From the NCBI GenBank assembly GCA_903813345.2, contig CAIIXF020000007.1, positions 37,286,759-37,350,758 of the forward strand: 64,000 bases of DNA, given 5' to 3'. Position 1 is the first letter of the stretch. Every line of letters begins with the position of its first letter. Positions 40,101 to 53,408 of the stretch are shown in pieces. The notes under the pieces are model-generated. The model had not been told where the DNA came from. It ran no database searches and was given only the letters and a program-made list of their open reading frames with translations. The stretch comes from Owenia fusiformis. Taxonomy: Eukaryota > Annelida > Polychaeta > Sabellida > Oweniidae. The position numbers were made by a program, and so were the translations under genes.

Positions 40101-40243
40101 GCCCCTTTACCAGGAACTTTCCATGTAAGCAGCAGAGGGGGCCTGCATAAACTAGAATCTACCCTTTGCATTCGTTTGACTTCACTTCTTAAAAGAGAGC
40201 TTCGTCTCCACTCTTTCAAACTAAAATAAACCTGTGAACTCAC
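34171..40243. other. Probable 5'UTR and 5'UTR intron of the receptor gene
   Basis: About 6 kb without a recognisable coding exon. The receptor promoter is not next to the ATG: no TATA/GC cluster is seen at 34.2-35 kb. Content: old family H-like fragments (34550-34720, 36840-37000, 37758-37880), an aaat-rich stretch (36460-36495) and a family C variant (38956-39203). Open frames here (35098-35496 and others) match nothing I recognise. Confidence 0.45.
38956..39203. mobile_element. Family C-related element
   Basis: Left ataggcgtagtcagggggg and right ctggctacgcccctgat are inverted, with aaaccccaaaaaaatttgat inside. Confidence 0.55.
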
Positions 40244-40466
40244 CGCGCCAATCAGTGTTCGTCGACCAAATTTGACCGACGTTCTTTATATGGTCATTCC
40301 TTCTGACGTCATCGTTGAGCCCGGAATTGACCAATGAAATGCGCATATTTAATTAGAACGCATTTGGCGCATGTTTCTTCAAGCTCGCTGATTGGTGGAA
40401 GGTCAGCGTGTAGGTCAAAAGTGATTTACCCAAACTGTCACCGGTACCCGTCGTGGGGGCGGGGCT
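40244..40466 (-). promoter_or_regulatory. Candidate promoter of the receptor gene
   Basis: A GC-richer island in AT-rich DNA. Read on the minus strand (rightmost first): GC box (gggggcggggc, 40454-40464), CCAAT (attgg on +, 40391-40395), inverted CCAAT (40331-40335), a full CRE TGACGTCA (40304-40311) and a TATA-like ATATAAAG (+ ctttatat, 40284-40291). About 30-50 nt downstream are donor-like GCGCG|GTGAGT (40238-40243) and TTCCTG|GTAAAG (near 40112), either of which could end a non-coding first exon. Orientation fits the receptor gene, 6 kb from its ATG. Inference from motifs only. Confidence 0.45.
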
Positions 40467-42249
40467 ACTAAACTGTAATATGGTCTCTACTAGGCAGAGT
40501 GTAGTTTAACTAGACTCTGCACGCAGGGTAACTAGAATCAGAACCCAATGTTGAATACTGAAGGTGCATAGGACTTATGTAACTTCACTACATATTATAT
40601 AATATATTGATTACCATAAGGAGACAGTAATTGGCATATCTCTAGTATCAAGGAAGTAGTTTTATCTGTCGATCTGCTATAATTATGATACCTAATTTAT
40701 AAAAGATAATCCAAATGTCACAATGTTGCATCACTACAATCACAGTGGCATTATCATTAACTGATCTAATCGTCTGCTTCCACCCTCATTCGTAATTATA
40801 TAAATCATGGTTATTTCACTCGATTTCTCTTTAAAATTTGAATAAGGTGCCTGAGTTTTTGGTATTTATATTCAATTTGAAGTTTCTTCTTCATGTTGGT
40901 TTAATAAATTCCTGGCTTAGTTGTCTTTTTACTGCTTTATTTTGAAAATTAAAAGTGACCCTGTGAATTTCAATTTCAGGCATATCAATAATCTCTCACT
41001 CTTGATTACAAAAAAATGTCATAATGGCACAATTATTACTGTTTATCCTCGGAATAAAAATCAGTATTCATGTTTTTTCATGGTAAAATAAAAAAAACGA
41101 AAAAAACATTTTATGACCTTGCCCTTGGCAAAACATGAAATTACATTGCATAAAATAAATTGGAATGAAGACATGTATTTATTATGACATAATGAATATT
41201 TTGAGGATGGGTATTTTATGAGACCCATTGAAGAAATCTATCAAACAAACAGGATATTGGACGTTAAACGCAAATAGTACTAATCAAATTCCGTTTCCTG
41301 GCCTACTGTAAAAGGTCAGTTTACCCAAGGGGTTCAACGCATCTGCAAATAGCATTGTAATCTGATGGATTAATTTCCATAAAAATATCTATGTCAAATA
41401 TATGTAAATATGGCATATCAAAAAATAACAAGATTTTCTAGGCTGAGTGCCAATTAGCTGCCTGTTGTAGTTGATTTAATTGTTGTATAGTTAAGCAATT
41501 TATTAAAGTCATTTGCAAAAAGATAAGTAAAGTTAATTGTAAACATTTCCAAATTGCATGATAATTGCTTGACTTATACTTCCTTTGTTCGATGGAAAAA
41601 TATATTGTTTCCATTTTCAATTCAACTTTTCAAGGATAAAAACCCCATAAAAAGCAACCGTTTTCTCACAAGTTTCAATTTCAAGAAATTTTACTCAGTT
41701 AAAAATGACTGATGTATTTTTCTCTGTATATGACAACGTCACATGGTTAGCGCCAAACTGAGATTATGCTGAGCACAACACAGAATTGGTGAGAGTGAAC
41801 CATCTATCATCTATCAACTATTGTTCCGTAGACAAGATTTCAAAGATATAATCATTTTGTACTAGATTTTTGAATGACAGTGAGCCATTTTATTCAATGA
41901 ACTTTTTGAAAAGTTTTCAATATTAAAATATCAACATACACAAAATAGGTACTATACATCTAAAGCCATTAAAAACATCAAACCAAGTCATTTTAACAAT
42001 AAATTCTGAAGTTAAAGAAGTTACAATACAAAAACAACAAGCCAGGCACGTATACTACAGTTCAAAATCAAAAAGTTTTGACAAGATAAGTCAACCAGTA
42101 AGTCACTACAAGTGAAAAACAGATATGTACTCACACAGTAAAGGTCTGAAACCAATAATATTATAAGATTACAAACCACACAAGACATTTTAGAAAAAAA
42201 GAAGATAATTGCATCCAAACTAAAGAGTTAGGCTTGCACCAAATCCCCC

Positions 42250-43340
42250 TCCCCTATTCTAATACTCCCCAAACAGTGTGGTGGGGAGGGGGTCAATGCA
42301 CATCTAAGTAAAGAAAAACTACAACATGTTTTATTATCTGAAACAAAATATATTTAAGAAGACAAAACCTCCTTTCTATTGGTATATTACAAAGTTATAA
42401 AACAACACACACTATTACAGCATTCAGAGCTGAAATCCTGGGTAGTATATTTTACAATGGTCTCGGAATTATTTTTGGGTAGCAAAGGAGATTGACTCCC
42501 AGGATTCTTTAACACTCTCCTTTGACTGGCAAGGGACAATTTGACAATCAGAATAGTATAGTCCATCTCCAAATCAAGTTTTAAGTTGGATATGAACATT
42601 ATGGTAATATTATTACCAAATTGGTATTTGCCAGTCTATTCTCCTTGACCTTGACCTTATAAATCCGAGACCATCGTGTACTATTCTACCAAGTAGATAC
42701 CAACCTTTCCGATAAGGTTCCTGTGATTTGGCTATAAATCGAACAAAGAGTTAGTATGAAGCATTTAAGCATTAATATACATGCGTGCTACATTTGCATT
42801 GTCAGCACTTTCTATTTATAAAATAGGGCTGGCACGGAACTAAAATTTGTTACGTTCCAAGTCCGTTCTGTTTCAGTCCTACTACAAAGCAGCTATTCAC
42901 ATTGAAATTCCGTCAACTTATTGTTGATTTTATTATCAAATCAACAGCAAATTTTCAAGCAAGTCGATTTGTTTTGCATATCACTCAATTAATAGTTTCA
43001 TATGTTATTTCCCGTCAAGCATTTTCAAAATCATGCATTTAATAATTATTCAGTTTAAGACAACATGCTTAAAACAATCTTCACTTATTTTTATTTATAA
43101 ATGTGTAGTTTTAGGGTGCAGTTAGCTCATTAAACAACTGTTTTCCGACTGTTTTCCGTCAAAGGTAGTGATTATTTCAAGTTTAGACACTTCTAATCAA
43201 CCCCCCTGCACTGATTTGTTGGTAAATTAAAATGTTTACAGAATCATGTTCACCCCATGCCTCAGGTCAGGCAGAGTTGATAGAAATATGTTTACCCTCT
43301 ACCCTTGTCTGATTAAACACAACTGTCATGGATGGGGTCT
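42250..43340. other. Intergenic, no gene seen
   Basis: A foldback related to the 8037 repeat lies at about 42427-42680 (ccaggattctttaacactct; ggtaatattattaccaaatt). Otherwise nothing recognised. Confidence 0.5.
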
Positions 43341-43348
43341 CCAAGAAA

Positions 43349-43445
43349 CATAAAGTAAAACCTGTATATCTGAACACCTCTCTTATCCAAACACCTCTCA
43401 TTTGTGAACACTTTTTCCCAATCTCTCATTGACTTGTATAAAAAC
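43349..43445. mobile_element. Family D MITE, one end
   Basis: agtaaaacctgtatatctga then acacctctcttatccaaaca. The opposite end is not found. Confidence 0.6.
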
Positions 43446-44966
43446 TTGATTTTTTAAAACATCTAGTCATTATATTCATTATGATTTTAATACGAGATAA
43501 ATATGAAGTAGCGTTATAAATTAGTTGCCAACAATATTTTATGTCGTGCCTTTTTTCTAAAAAGTATACAGTTTTGAATTTCTCAAGACAATGCTTTATT
43601 AATACAGATGGGGTATATAGATACTTGATTATGTGGGATTTACATATGGATACTTGCTATCATTTTAATTTCACCCCTCCACCCTCCTATCCTATGATAT
43701 CCTCAAAGGTCAGACACAAGGTTGACCTATTCCTTTATCTGGCTGTTAATATGAGCAATCCTATGAGACACAAACCCTCAAGATGCAATATGGATGTAAA
43801 AAACAACAATAAGTTGTTTTTTCCCCACAATGACTTCCTCAAATACCCTAAAATCCTGTTGAGATGCAATCCAGGATAACTTCAATGAGATTAAGCATGC
43901 AATATGATATCAATATCATAAACTGGCCTCTTGAAAAAAATCCGTCTGCTTAAGTTTATTTTTGACAATTTCTCGAAAAAAATTGAATAAAGTTCCTGAA
44001 ATTTTACCATTTTTGTACAATTTAGTGTATTGTCTTCAAATCTGTGTGTTTTAATTTTTTCCCCAAAGCTCACTTTATGTAGAAATTTTGATTTGAAAAT
44101 GTAACCCTCATAATTCTTTTGGTAACTATAGGAAACCTTCAGTAGACATCTTTTCTAAACTGTAAGTGACACCACTGTTCTGATTAACAGACATCTTGAC
44201 TGAAACACTTAAAAGAAACATGTGTGCTCAAATTCACTTGATGAAATTCACCAAACGTCTGTGTGTACCATACACATTGAAGCAAAAGTACTTGACAATG
44301 TGAAATTTCAGTTTACAGATTCATGTATGCTACTTGAAAACTCCCGTGTAGATGCTAACAAGTACAAGTACTATGTTTAATACATATTCAATGTCACTTA
44401 TATGAGCTGTGAACAAACAGTTTGCAGGAATAAGTACTGTAACCTTAAAGTAAAATCTCAAACCCCTATACCCTTATCCTGAAATAAGAATGAAAAATAG
44501 TCGTTTCTGGGAATGTATAAAAAAAGCATGAAATGTACATTTAAAAATTATAACAGAATTCCCTAAATGTCAAACATAAAGAGTATTTGGGGAAAATTGT
44601 AGGACATTGAAATGACATTGTGTTGGTATACTGAGTATAGTTTATGTTTTTAAGGAGTGTAGGTTCAACTAAAAATATTTGTATTGGCTTAACCTTGTTG
44701 GTCGGCAACCAATTTGAATCAGACTGTTTAAAAAGTCATTTTGTGCTTTAATTCTGAGAACTTCAGAGTTTCGAGTTTCTGATGATGATGTCATATGCGT
44801 GTTACCAAGGATACCAGTATCTCAGGTTTTATCACCAGCTTCTAAAAACAACAACTACAAACAGTTCTTCTTAAATATCATACTGGTACAAGGGGATTAA
44901 GATTAGGATAAAAGAGAAGGAATGATAAAGAAAAGTTAAAGAACAGAGTGATATGGCACTAGGTTA

Positions 44967-45345
44967 CAGTAAAACCTGCAGGCCTGTAGCCATGGAGGGT
45001 TCGCAGGGTTCAGGCGAACCCCCCCCCCTGGCCAAAAATTATTTCAAAATCATGCAGTTTTTCACCATTTTGAGTACTTCTCAAGTGATTTTAGCCATAT
45101 TTGGGCCAAAATTGTCAAATATGAACCCCCCTGGAAATTTTTGAAAATTTACCCCCCCCCCCCCTTGGCAAATCCTGGCTACGGGCCTGACCACTGGGAC
45201 TGGTCGAAAATGTTCAAATTAGCAGATTCACATTTCATGTTATTTTTAACATGTTAGTCAATGGGAAAAAATTGGAAAAGAAAAAAAGTGTTCACATTGT
45301 GTAATGTTCAGATTTGAGAGGTGTTCATGAATACAAGTTTACAGT
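44967..45345. mobile_element. Family D MITE interrupted by family C
   Basis: cagtaaaacctg at 44967 and gaggtgttcatgaatacaag, tttacagta near 45342 are its two ends; the family C element 44979-45189 is inserted right after the left end. Confidence 0.7.
44979..45189. mobile_element. Family C element nested in family D
   Basis: Left caggcctgtagccatgg, right cctggctacgggcctg; inverse orientation to the 6687 copy by its internal sequence (tggccaaaaattatttcaaa). Confidence 0.78.
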
Positions 45346-45366
45346 ATTATATAAAGATGATAAAAC

Positions 45367-45579
45367 TACTGTACTTCTACTTAATTTTGCCCTACTTGTT
45401 TTGGTGGATTTGCCGTTTTGAACATTTGGTGGCTACATAATTTCGCAGATTTACAATATAACAATATACCCTGGTACTAATTTACATGGTACTAAAATTA
45501 CTGGGAAATTTAGTAATTTCGTTGACTTTGATAATTTGGCGCCAAATTAAAACGTCCGCCAAAAGTAGAAGTACAGTAA
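45367..45579. mobile_element. Family E MITE, complete
   Basis: tactgtacttctacttaatt at left and aaaagtagaagtacagtaat at right are inverted ends; inner gcgccaaattaaaacg. Confidence 0.8.
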
Positions 45580-46119
45580 TATTTTGATGATCTGTTAATC
45601 TTCCACAATTCATGTAATTCTCAAAAAGATCAATCATTTTAGGATAACTATGAATGAATGGTCCCTAGCTGTCATGATAATAACTCATAATATTAATCAC
45701 TTATGAGATATATTAATCACTTATATAAGCCATTAATCACTTTTCAGGCTCCAATCAATAGCCAGAAAATCTATAGTGTAAATTGAACTTATTACAATTT
45801 TCTTCCATTCAATTGAAAATATAAACTCTTTAATCTAAAATAATTATACCCTTTGTTACCAAGGAAACTCTAAGTATAATTATCATTTCTGAAGTACGCT
45901 CAAAGCATTTGAAGATGAAGAACTCTCTTCGATTATATCATTATATCCTGTATTAGCGAATGACTTCCGTACGCCTTGGGGTCATATATAAGATTTTTCA
46001 TAATTCATTCGCTAAATTAATGTGACGGCTTATTGCCCAGAATGTCAGAGCTTAGTAGTATATTAGTCTTTGAATGAAACCAAACCAGTGGGATCTTTAT
46101 AAGTGGAACAAATTTGGTA

Positions 46120-46215
46120 TTTCAAAAAAGTGTTCTACTTGGAGGTGTTCCACTTGGATATGTTCCACTTGGAGGTGTTCCACTTATTGAGGTGCTCCAC
46201 ATAGAAGGTTTACAA
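46120..46215. repeat. Short minisatellite gaggtgttccactt
   Basis: Five or so copies of ttccacttggaggtg type, 17-18 bp, resembling the array at 58571-59507 and the family D inner motif gaggtgttca. Confidence 0.7.
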
Positions 46216-47132
46216 AGGTTTAATTTATATTAAGTTATGCGTTTCTGAATTAAAAAAGTGTTTTACTTGGAAGGTGTTCTTCTATTTCATTTTTCAATAA
46301 ATTAATTTCTTAGCCACCAGGCTCCATGCCTGAGTAAAACTCATTCCATAGAGACCAATTTGTAAAAACCTAATAAAAACAAATGTATCACTATGGTTAC
46401 TAGGGCTCCTTATTTGGTATCATAATGACTTAGAATGGATATAAGTATTTATCAGCAAACATTCAAAATTGGGGATGACACACACAATTTAAATTAATTA
46501 TCCCAAAATTGTAAATCTGTGATAATCCGTGAATGCGATCAGACTCCGAGACCAATTTATCAAAATCTCGTTTAACGAGATGCACTGAGTCATGACCTCC
46601 TGATCAGTATGTATAATCAATGACAAATATTTTGACTGGCTTGTTTTCGTGACTGCAGGAGTAACAGTTGTTGTCAGTTCCATGCCTTGGAGGTATATGT
46701 TGCTTTGATCTGGTTGCCGTAGTAACCTGGGGAGATATATCTGTGATTGGTCATGTTGTCATAGTAACCTGACACTTACCTGGGAGATTGACTTTCCAAG
46801 AAAGTTTTACATTTTTTTAAATATTTTCTCAAACTTACTAAAGAAAGAACGTTTCTATTTATTTCTATATAATCTAAAACATGCACCCTTGCCTTCGCAT
46901 ATTTGTCTTACTTATGAATTCCTTTTTATATTATTTTATGATAAAAGCATTTTCATGTCTGTTTTTTGAATGAGAAACGCACCTGTCATTTCCATGGCTA
47001 CAGGTAAGCAAAGATGCAATTAACTCAGGTAAGTCTCAAATGATCATTTCATGATTTTAACATGAAATAAAGTGAAAAGAGAGAAACAGAATGGAATATA
47101 TATTTTGGTGACATAACTTACTCAACAACAAG

Positions 47133-47330
47133 TACAGTAAAACTTGTCAGATGGATAGAACACCTTTCAGTAAAGAACACCTATTTATAAAGAACACTTT
47201 TCAGAAAGGCAGCCCCATTGATTTACACGCTATGTTGAAATTAACCGCTCTGTAAGGAGTACCTGTCTACAAGAAACAACTTTTGCAGATTACAAAGTGT
47301 TCTATGAATACAAACACAGGTTTTACTGTA
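47133..47330. mobile_element. Family D MITE, complete
   Basis: tacagtaaaacttgtcagat at left, aaacacaggttttactgta at right. Confidence 0.75.
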
Positions 47331-47639
47331 CTAGACACACCAAAAGTAAAAAATTCAGATTTCAACTCGGTGAACTTCAAAATACATTTTAGTTCAGTAT
47401 ATACTGCCATCTATTCAACATTTGTTTTTTACAAAAAAACATATACCATACACATGAACTAAAAGCAAGTGGTTTTTAGTATCTTAGGAATTCTATTGTT
47501 TATTATGCCACAATATAACAATGGCAACTCCACCCTACTTCAATTAGTTTCCCTGGCAACCTCTTGTATTCAGTCTGATGCAAAGATGCGAAAATTTCTA
47601 TGATTGAAGTAACCATTATACCCAGCTGAGATTGTTAAA

Positions 47640-47810
47640 GTCCGCCAAATCAAGAAGCCGCCAAATTCATTATTTCAATCGTAAATATGTAAAGTACATG
47701 TATATACATTTCAATATTGCAAATCCGCCAAATGAAGTAGCCACCAAATGTTCATCAAAGCAGCAAATCCACCATATTAAGTAGCGCCAAATTAAGTAGA
47801 AGTACAGTAA
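47640..47810. mobile_element. Family E MITE, left end decayed
   Basis: agtccgccaaatcaagaagc at left; gcgccaaattaagtagaagt-acagtaa at right. Confidence 0.65.
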
Positions 47811-47849
47811 ATGATATAACAAGGTTATCATAACCCTATCTATAGAGGT

Positions 47850-48410
47850 TTTGCCATATACTGTATTATTTATTGTGTCTTTAGACTATTATTAGAAACA
47901 TAGCGGAGAACAAATGATAAATCATAGTATGTCACGATTGCCGCACCTGTGTCATATACTGTATTATTTATAGGGTAGAAAATGGCCGAGAACAATTAAT
48001 ATATCATGGTGAATCAGGATTTCTGAAGGCTGTGTCATAAACTGTATTCTTTATGGCTGAGACCAAATGATTATATAATACTTTATCAGGATTATTGAAG
48101 GCTGTGTCATAAACTGTATTATTAATTGTATTAAGAATGGCTGAGACCAAATGATATATAATACTTTATCAGGATTTTTTGCGAGGTCGTGAATCAGGAT
48201 TTCCGAAGGCTGTGTCATAAACTGTATTCTTTATGGCTGAGACCAAATGATTATATAATACTATATCAGGATTTTTTGCGAGGTCGTGTCATAAACTGCA
48301 TTACTTATTGTATTAAGAATAGCTGAGACCAAATGATATATAATAGTTTATCAGGATTTTCGAGGTTGTGTCATAAACTGTATTTTTTATTGTGTCAAGA
48401 ATGGCTGACT
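47850..48410. repeat. Tandem repeat, about 100-120-bp unit
   Basis: Four to five degenerate copies of gtgtcataaactgtattctt, atggctgagaccaaatgatt and tactttatcaggattt. A related short repeat (ctgtgtattatactgtct) follows at 48695-48830. Confidence 0.85.
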
Positions 48411-50761
48411 AATCCTGAAATGACCACTTCATATCTTGGCTAAAACTTGTTATCTTACATTGTAAACTAAAATGTCATTTTCTAACTATATAATATCAGA
48501 ACTGATAGAGTCAAATCGGAACAGCTGCTGTGATATATGGAGCAATCAAAGAATTATATAGAACTAATGAAATATTAAGAATGAGATTGGAGAGGAGGGA
48601 AGAGATTGTGAAAAGCTATTTTAAGTCTTGGGAAAAGCCCCAGAAAGTGGCTGGTTTAGAAACAGCTTGATTCAATAGAGGATCACTCGATTTTTCGTCG
48701 CTGTGCATTATACTGTCTTGTATTGCATGTAGAGTTTTCATAATTCTTGTGGCTGTGTATTATACTGTCTAATATTGCATACAGTTTTTCATAATTCTGT
48801 TGGCTGTGCAATATACTGTCTTATATTGCATGTTTTGTTTTCATATTTCTTGAAAACCATCAAAAATAAATCCATCGAGAATGAGTTAAAATAACATAAC
48901 AATAGCGAAGAATAAGAAAAAAGAATAAATGATCAAATACAAAGAATATATTGATATCAGAAACACAGCAGATTTAACTGTTTTGTTACTGTTAAAAAGC
49001 TTTTTGACAAAATGTCTCATAATGAACCAATTTAACACTATTAAGTAACAGGTACAGTTAAAAACAAAATATGAAATTCATCACGATCTTGTAAACAGGA
49101 GAAACGTTGTAAGCTGCGTAGAGTTGAGTCCGTGATGATAATTAAGTCAAACTGGCAGAAAAGGTGCAGGAAGTCAGTCAACTCATCTACTTAGATGAAA
49201 CAAACATTATTAATTATAACCAGGGGAAAAAAAGTGCAAAAATCTTCTGTTTTTCAGTGAAAAGAGGAAGACAGAACAGACCGAAAAACAGTAAGAGAAA
49301 GAGAATAATATCAAGTAATAATTTTCAATAAACTCTCTTAGATTTTTTTATAGATTTTTTTTCAAATTCATTTGAATATTTTTGATTTTATTTTTTATTT
49401 TTTCATTTTAAAGAATTTTTTTTTTTTATATTTGATTATTTGTCCTCATCAGTTCAGTTATCTCCTCCAAGATAAACCAGGTGTTATACACCCTGTTGAA
49501 AGCTGGAAATTTACATACCACCCCCCTGCCCCCCATTGTTCCTTGTTAAAAATGATAAAATACTGAGATTTTTTGTTTGAGATATAGAGATATGTCAATC
49601 AAAAATAGGTTAATTATGATTGAGTACTCAGTAAGGAAAAAAATGGAGAAACAGAAAGTGGAATACCATATTAATATACCATATTAAAGCTAATTCAATA
49701 ATATTAAATTAGTGTCCAGTCTCAGATCATAGCTATGGGGATTAACCCTAAACTAAAGAAACTGCTTTATCTAAAATACCCCACAGAGTTGACCCTAACT
49801 GCCCCAAGCTGGACCCACATGGGCTAAATACACAAAGTGCCAGTTGAGAGGAGATACCAATTATCACCCATCCCCAGAGCAGAGTCTAATCTTACATGAG
49901 GAACCAGGGAAGATTGCTGATGTTTTGGAGAGTGAGAGAGATACTTTGAATCATGTGGATTGATCCTCCAAAAAATAACAGAAAGGGATTTAGAGGAAAG
50001 GGAAATATAACCCCCATCCCAATCCCTTCCATTCCCAAACTCATTGTTTTAATTATGGCCATGAGAGAGTATGATAAATTGATAAAGCTATAGTCGTAAA
50101 ATCGGATTATCCGAAACACTTCTCTAATCTGAACACCTCTCAATGTGAACACTTTTTCTATCCCAGTTTTGTGAGCTGAAGTGATTGCTTGTATTTTGAT
50201 TCTTAAAAGAGAGCTTCATCCACAAAATGTACTTGGCCACTCTAGATAAACTGTGGCTTCTTTGAAAGCCCAATTTATCCTTAAATGAGAGATAATAACA
50301 CCATGGGCCTAATTTCCTCAATTTCAATCTTCAGATCTCTATAGATCAACAGGGTATGTGTCAGAGACCTGCTCATTGATGAACCAACCTGTGAATTGAA
50401 TATAACATCTTTAGATACTCTAGCTTCAATGGATCTACAGGCAATTATCCACCTACTTAATCCTCCAGATGCCCTGTTGTCCTTAAGGCGTACTGGTCAA
50501 GCACTTTTGATAAAGCACATGGAACACATGGAACAGGTTGCAAATGTCAGTCTTACACAAAGCCACAAAAAACCTGGACAATCCCAGAACAGAATAAGGC
50601 ATAAACATGCAAAATGTCACCACCTGCCATTTGTTAGATACCAAACACTGAACACTGTTACAGATGCCAAACAACAACCACTGAAGATCGAACACCAACT
50701 GCCGAACACCAGCCACAAAAAAGATAAATGTAGCAGGAAAGAGAGACTATCATTTCAATAG

Positions 50762-51529
50762 TTTTTTTTTTTTTTTTTAGTTAGTTACATACTTTATTGT
50801 CAAACTATGATACATAAATTATACATCAACTGACACTTTAACAAGTGTATGAAGTTGTTTTAGTGACAAAAATGAAAATTTAATAATAACTATACATATT
50901 GATAGCATATGTATGCATCTAACTTATGGCTAGTGGTGGTGGGTTGTGGCTGCCAATGTGTGTTAACTCTATTTCAGTTTAGGAAAAAATGTATGGATGG
51001 AAAGGTAGATGAGGTGACAATATATAATTATATTTCAGCAATTAAGTTTTTCTTTCTATTCATTTTAAATTGAAGTAAAGAAGGCAAAAATCTGACATGA
51101 TCTGAGATAGAATTCCAGATTCTTGGACCCTGTACTTTGATTGAATATAACCATATTTTTGTTTTGTAAGCCCTAGCATGTAAATCATGATTTCTTCTGG
51201 TAGGATAATTGTGAAAATATTCATTTTGATTAAAATAATCATTATATAGTTTTGAATAAACAGGTTCCTGGTAAATACAACAATAGACAAAATTCGAAAC
51301 ATTAAATTCATACACCTGGTTTACAGGTAAAATGTTGTACTTCTTAAAGAGAGGTGCTGAATGTGCCATTCTTGGCTGGTTGTCTAATATTCGAAGGAAT
51401 CTCTTTTGAAATAGAAGTAGAGAATGCAGCTCATTTGTATGAGCATTGCTATGGCCACCCCAGATTAAATTACAGTAATGTATATGTGAGTATATCAGGG
51501 AATTATAGATTGCCAAAAGACTTGTTTTA
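50762..51529 (-). mobile_element. 5'-truncated non-LTR retrotransposon (LINE)
   Basis: Minus-strand copy with a 17-nt poly(A) (poly-T at 50762-50778), a 3'UTR, and an open frame ending at 51028 that encodes the C-terminal part of a LINE reverse transcriptase: SLIYSHIHYCNLIWGG, SLLLFQKRFLRILDNQPR, NYPTRRNHDLHARAYKT and GPRIWNSISDHVR. Flanked by the 8-bp duplication TTCAATAG (50754-50761 and 51530-51537). About 166 codons remain and are intact; the catalytic YxDD part is absent through 5' truncation. The CR1/L2/Rex-like group is likely; assignment not certain. Confidence 0.88.
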
Positions 51530-51839
51530 TTCAATAGGTGGCGAATCTTATATATTGATTAGAGGTATGGGATGAGTATATCTATGACTTAAAGAATCTA
51601 TCAATCAAAGGAAGCGGGATGATTTCTCAATCCCTTGTGAGCTTAGATGGTTTTGTGTTTGTTAAAGAGGCATGTGAAATTAATGATTGCGATGGTTTAG
51701 AGGAAATCTTGATTAATTCTTTCTTGATTAATTTCTCATTGATAAACTGTAAAACAAGATCAAAATTTGAATATAAAAAGCACCTGCAAACTGTATAGTT
51801 CAAAAATATAACACATTATTTAAATCTCTCTAAAAATAA

Positions 51840-52095
51840 GTAACTGTATTAGTAATTTACTCAAAATAAGTCACCCACAAAACTCAAAATGTGTAACACT
51901 TTTACTCAAAATGTAAATAAAAACTCAAAATATGCAAGCTCAAAATATGTAATAATATACTAATGTAAAACTGTACAGATGTATTACTCAAAAAAGTACC
52001 TTACAAAACTCAAAATGCGTAAACTCATAACTCAAAAAGTACTCAAAAATAACAGCTGATTAACTCAAAATGTGTACTAGTATAACTCAATTTTA
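51840..52095. repeat. Degenerate repeat of actcaaaatgtgtaa
   Basis: Many irregular copies of aactcaaaatatg/taa spaced 15-40 bp, similar in wording to part of the 65-bp satellite (aaaactcaaag). Confidence 0.6.
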
Positions 52096-52309
52096 GTTCC
52101 CAGTTATTTAAAAGTTCATTAACAATTGAGATTCCTGATTAAGATTAACAGAATGATTCTGACAAAGTCGTAAACATTTCTTTAAGAGGGCAGACTAACA
52201 AAAACAAAACTTCCAGATTCATCTGTTATTTATGTTATTCAGTCTGGCCCACAGACACAAAAAATGTGGTTAATTGGTCATTGACCCATAATGAAGTTGA
52301 GACAGTTCT

Positions 52310-52514
52310 CAGGCCCGTAGCCAGGATTTGCCAAGGGGGGGTTCACTTTTTGAAAAATTTCAGGGGGGTTCACTTGTGACAATTTTGGTCCAAAAATGGC
52401 CAAAATCACTTAAAAGTGCTCAGAATGGCGAAAAACTGCATGATTCTGAAAGATTTTTTGGCCAGGGGAGGGGTACGCTCGAACCCATCGAACCCCCCCC
52501 CTGGCTACAGGCTC
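52310..52514. mobile_element. Family C element
   Basis: Left caggcccgtagccaggattt, right cccctggctacaggctcg; interior gggggttcactttttgaaaa. Confidence 0.8.
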
Positions 52515-52540
52515 GATTCTCTATCTTTTTCAACACTTTA

Positions 52541-52640
52541 CAGTAAAATCTATAAACCTGAACACCTCTGGGACCAGAAAAAAGTGTTCAGATTGGCAGG
52601 TGTTCACATTTCAAGATTTTAACACGGAAGTCAATAGCAG
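52541..52640. mobile_element. Family D MITE, one end
   Basis: cagtaaaatctataaacctg, aacacctctgggaccag and gtgttcagattggcaggtgt; right end missing. Confidence 0.6.
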
Positions 52641-53408
52641 ATTAAAAAATGTGACCAAAAAAGATGTTACGACATTTCTTTGTGAATATACATGCTATCT
52701 AATATTCTGATATGGAAAAAAGTAGCTTAATTAAGGAAGAAAAAGTAGTCTAGCTAACTTGGTATGTTAGCTGGCTAATTTCTGACATCGTATCAAAAAT
52801 CCCCCCCCCCTCTCCCTATATGCTTTCTTCCCTTTATGTGAAACCATTAAATCAATGTAGAAAAGACAGATCCAGTTTGACAGAATATGATAAGTTTACT
52901 AAATGGTTTCTGTAATGCAAATTACTAACTTATCGAATTTGTATCAGGTCTTGTAATTGATTCCGTCAATTGTGGATTATATATTCCATTTTCCATCAAT
53001 TACTGATAACTTATTCCGTCAATTATAGAGTACACATGTTCAATATGTAAACATAGCTCAGTTACAAATATAATTTCATGCTTTAGTCAATAACAACTCA
53101 GATTCCAATACATTTACATATATGTCTATTATTTAGATGTTACTGATACGAATCAAATGTACTGAAACACGATATTTTCTCATTACGGTTGATTAAAGTA
53201 ACAACAAAAAAAAACTGAATGATTGTATGAAGTGAAACGATATAAAAGTTAGTTATAAACTATCAAATATTCCTGTTTGGACATTGAATATAATAAATAA
53301 TAAATAAATAAATGATGAATAAAATATGTTTCTTTTTTCGACAAAATATAACTTGGAGATAAGTCTAAAAGGAGAACGTACTATCCAAAAATAATATCAT
53401 ATATAGTA

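Noticed and set aside
43541-43879. 112-codon plus-strand frame
   Set aside because: No domain recognised, no splice or promoter support; overlaps intergenic AT-rich DNA.
50396-50761. 121-codon plus-strand frame
   Set aside because: Passes through a family F repeat and stops at the LINE poly-T boundary; chance frame.
51354-51575. 73-codon plus-strand frame
   Set aside because: Antisense shadow of the LINE reverse transcriptase frame.
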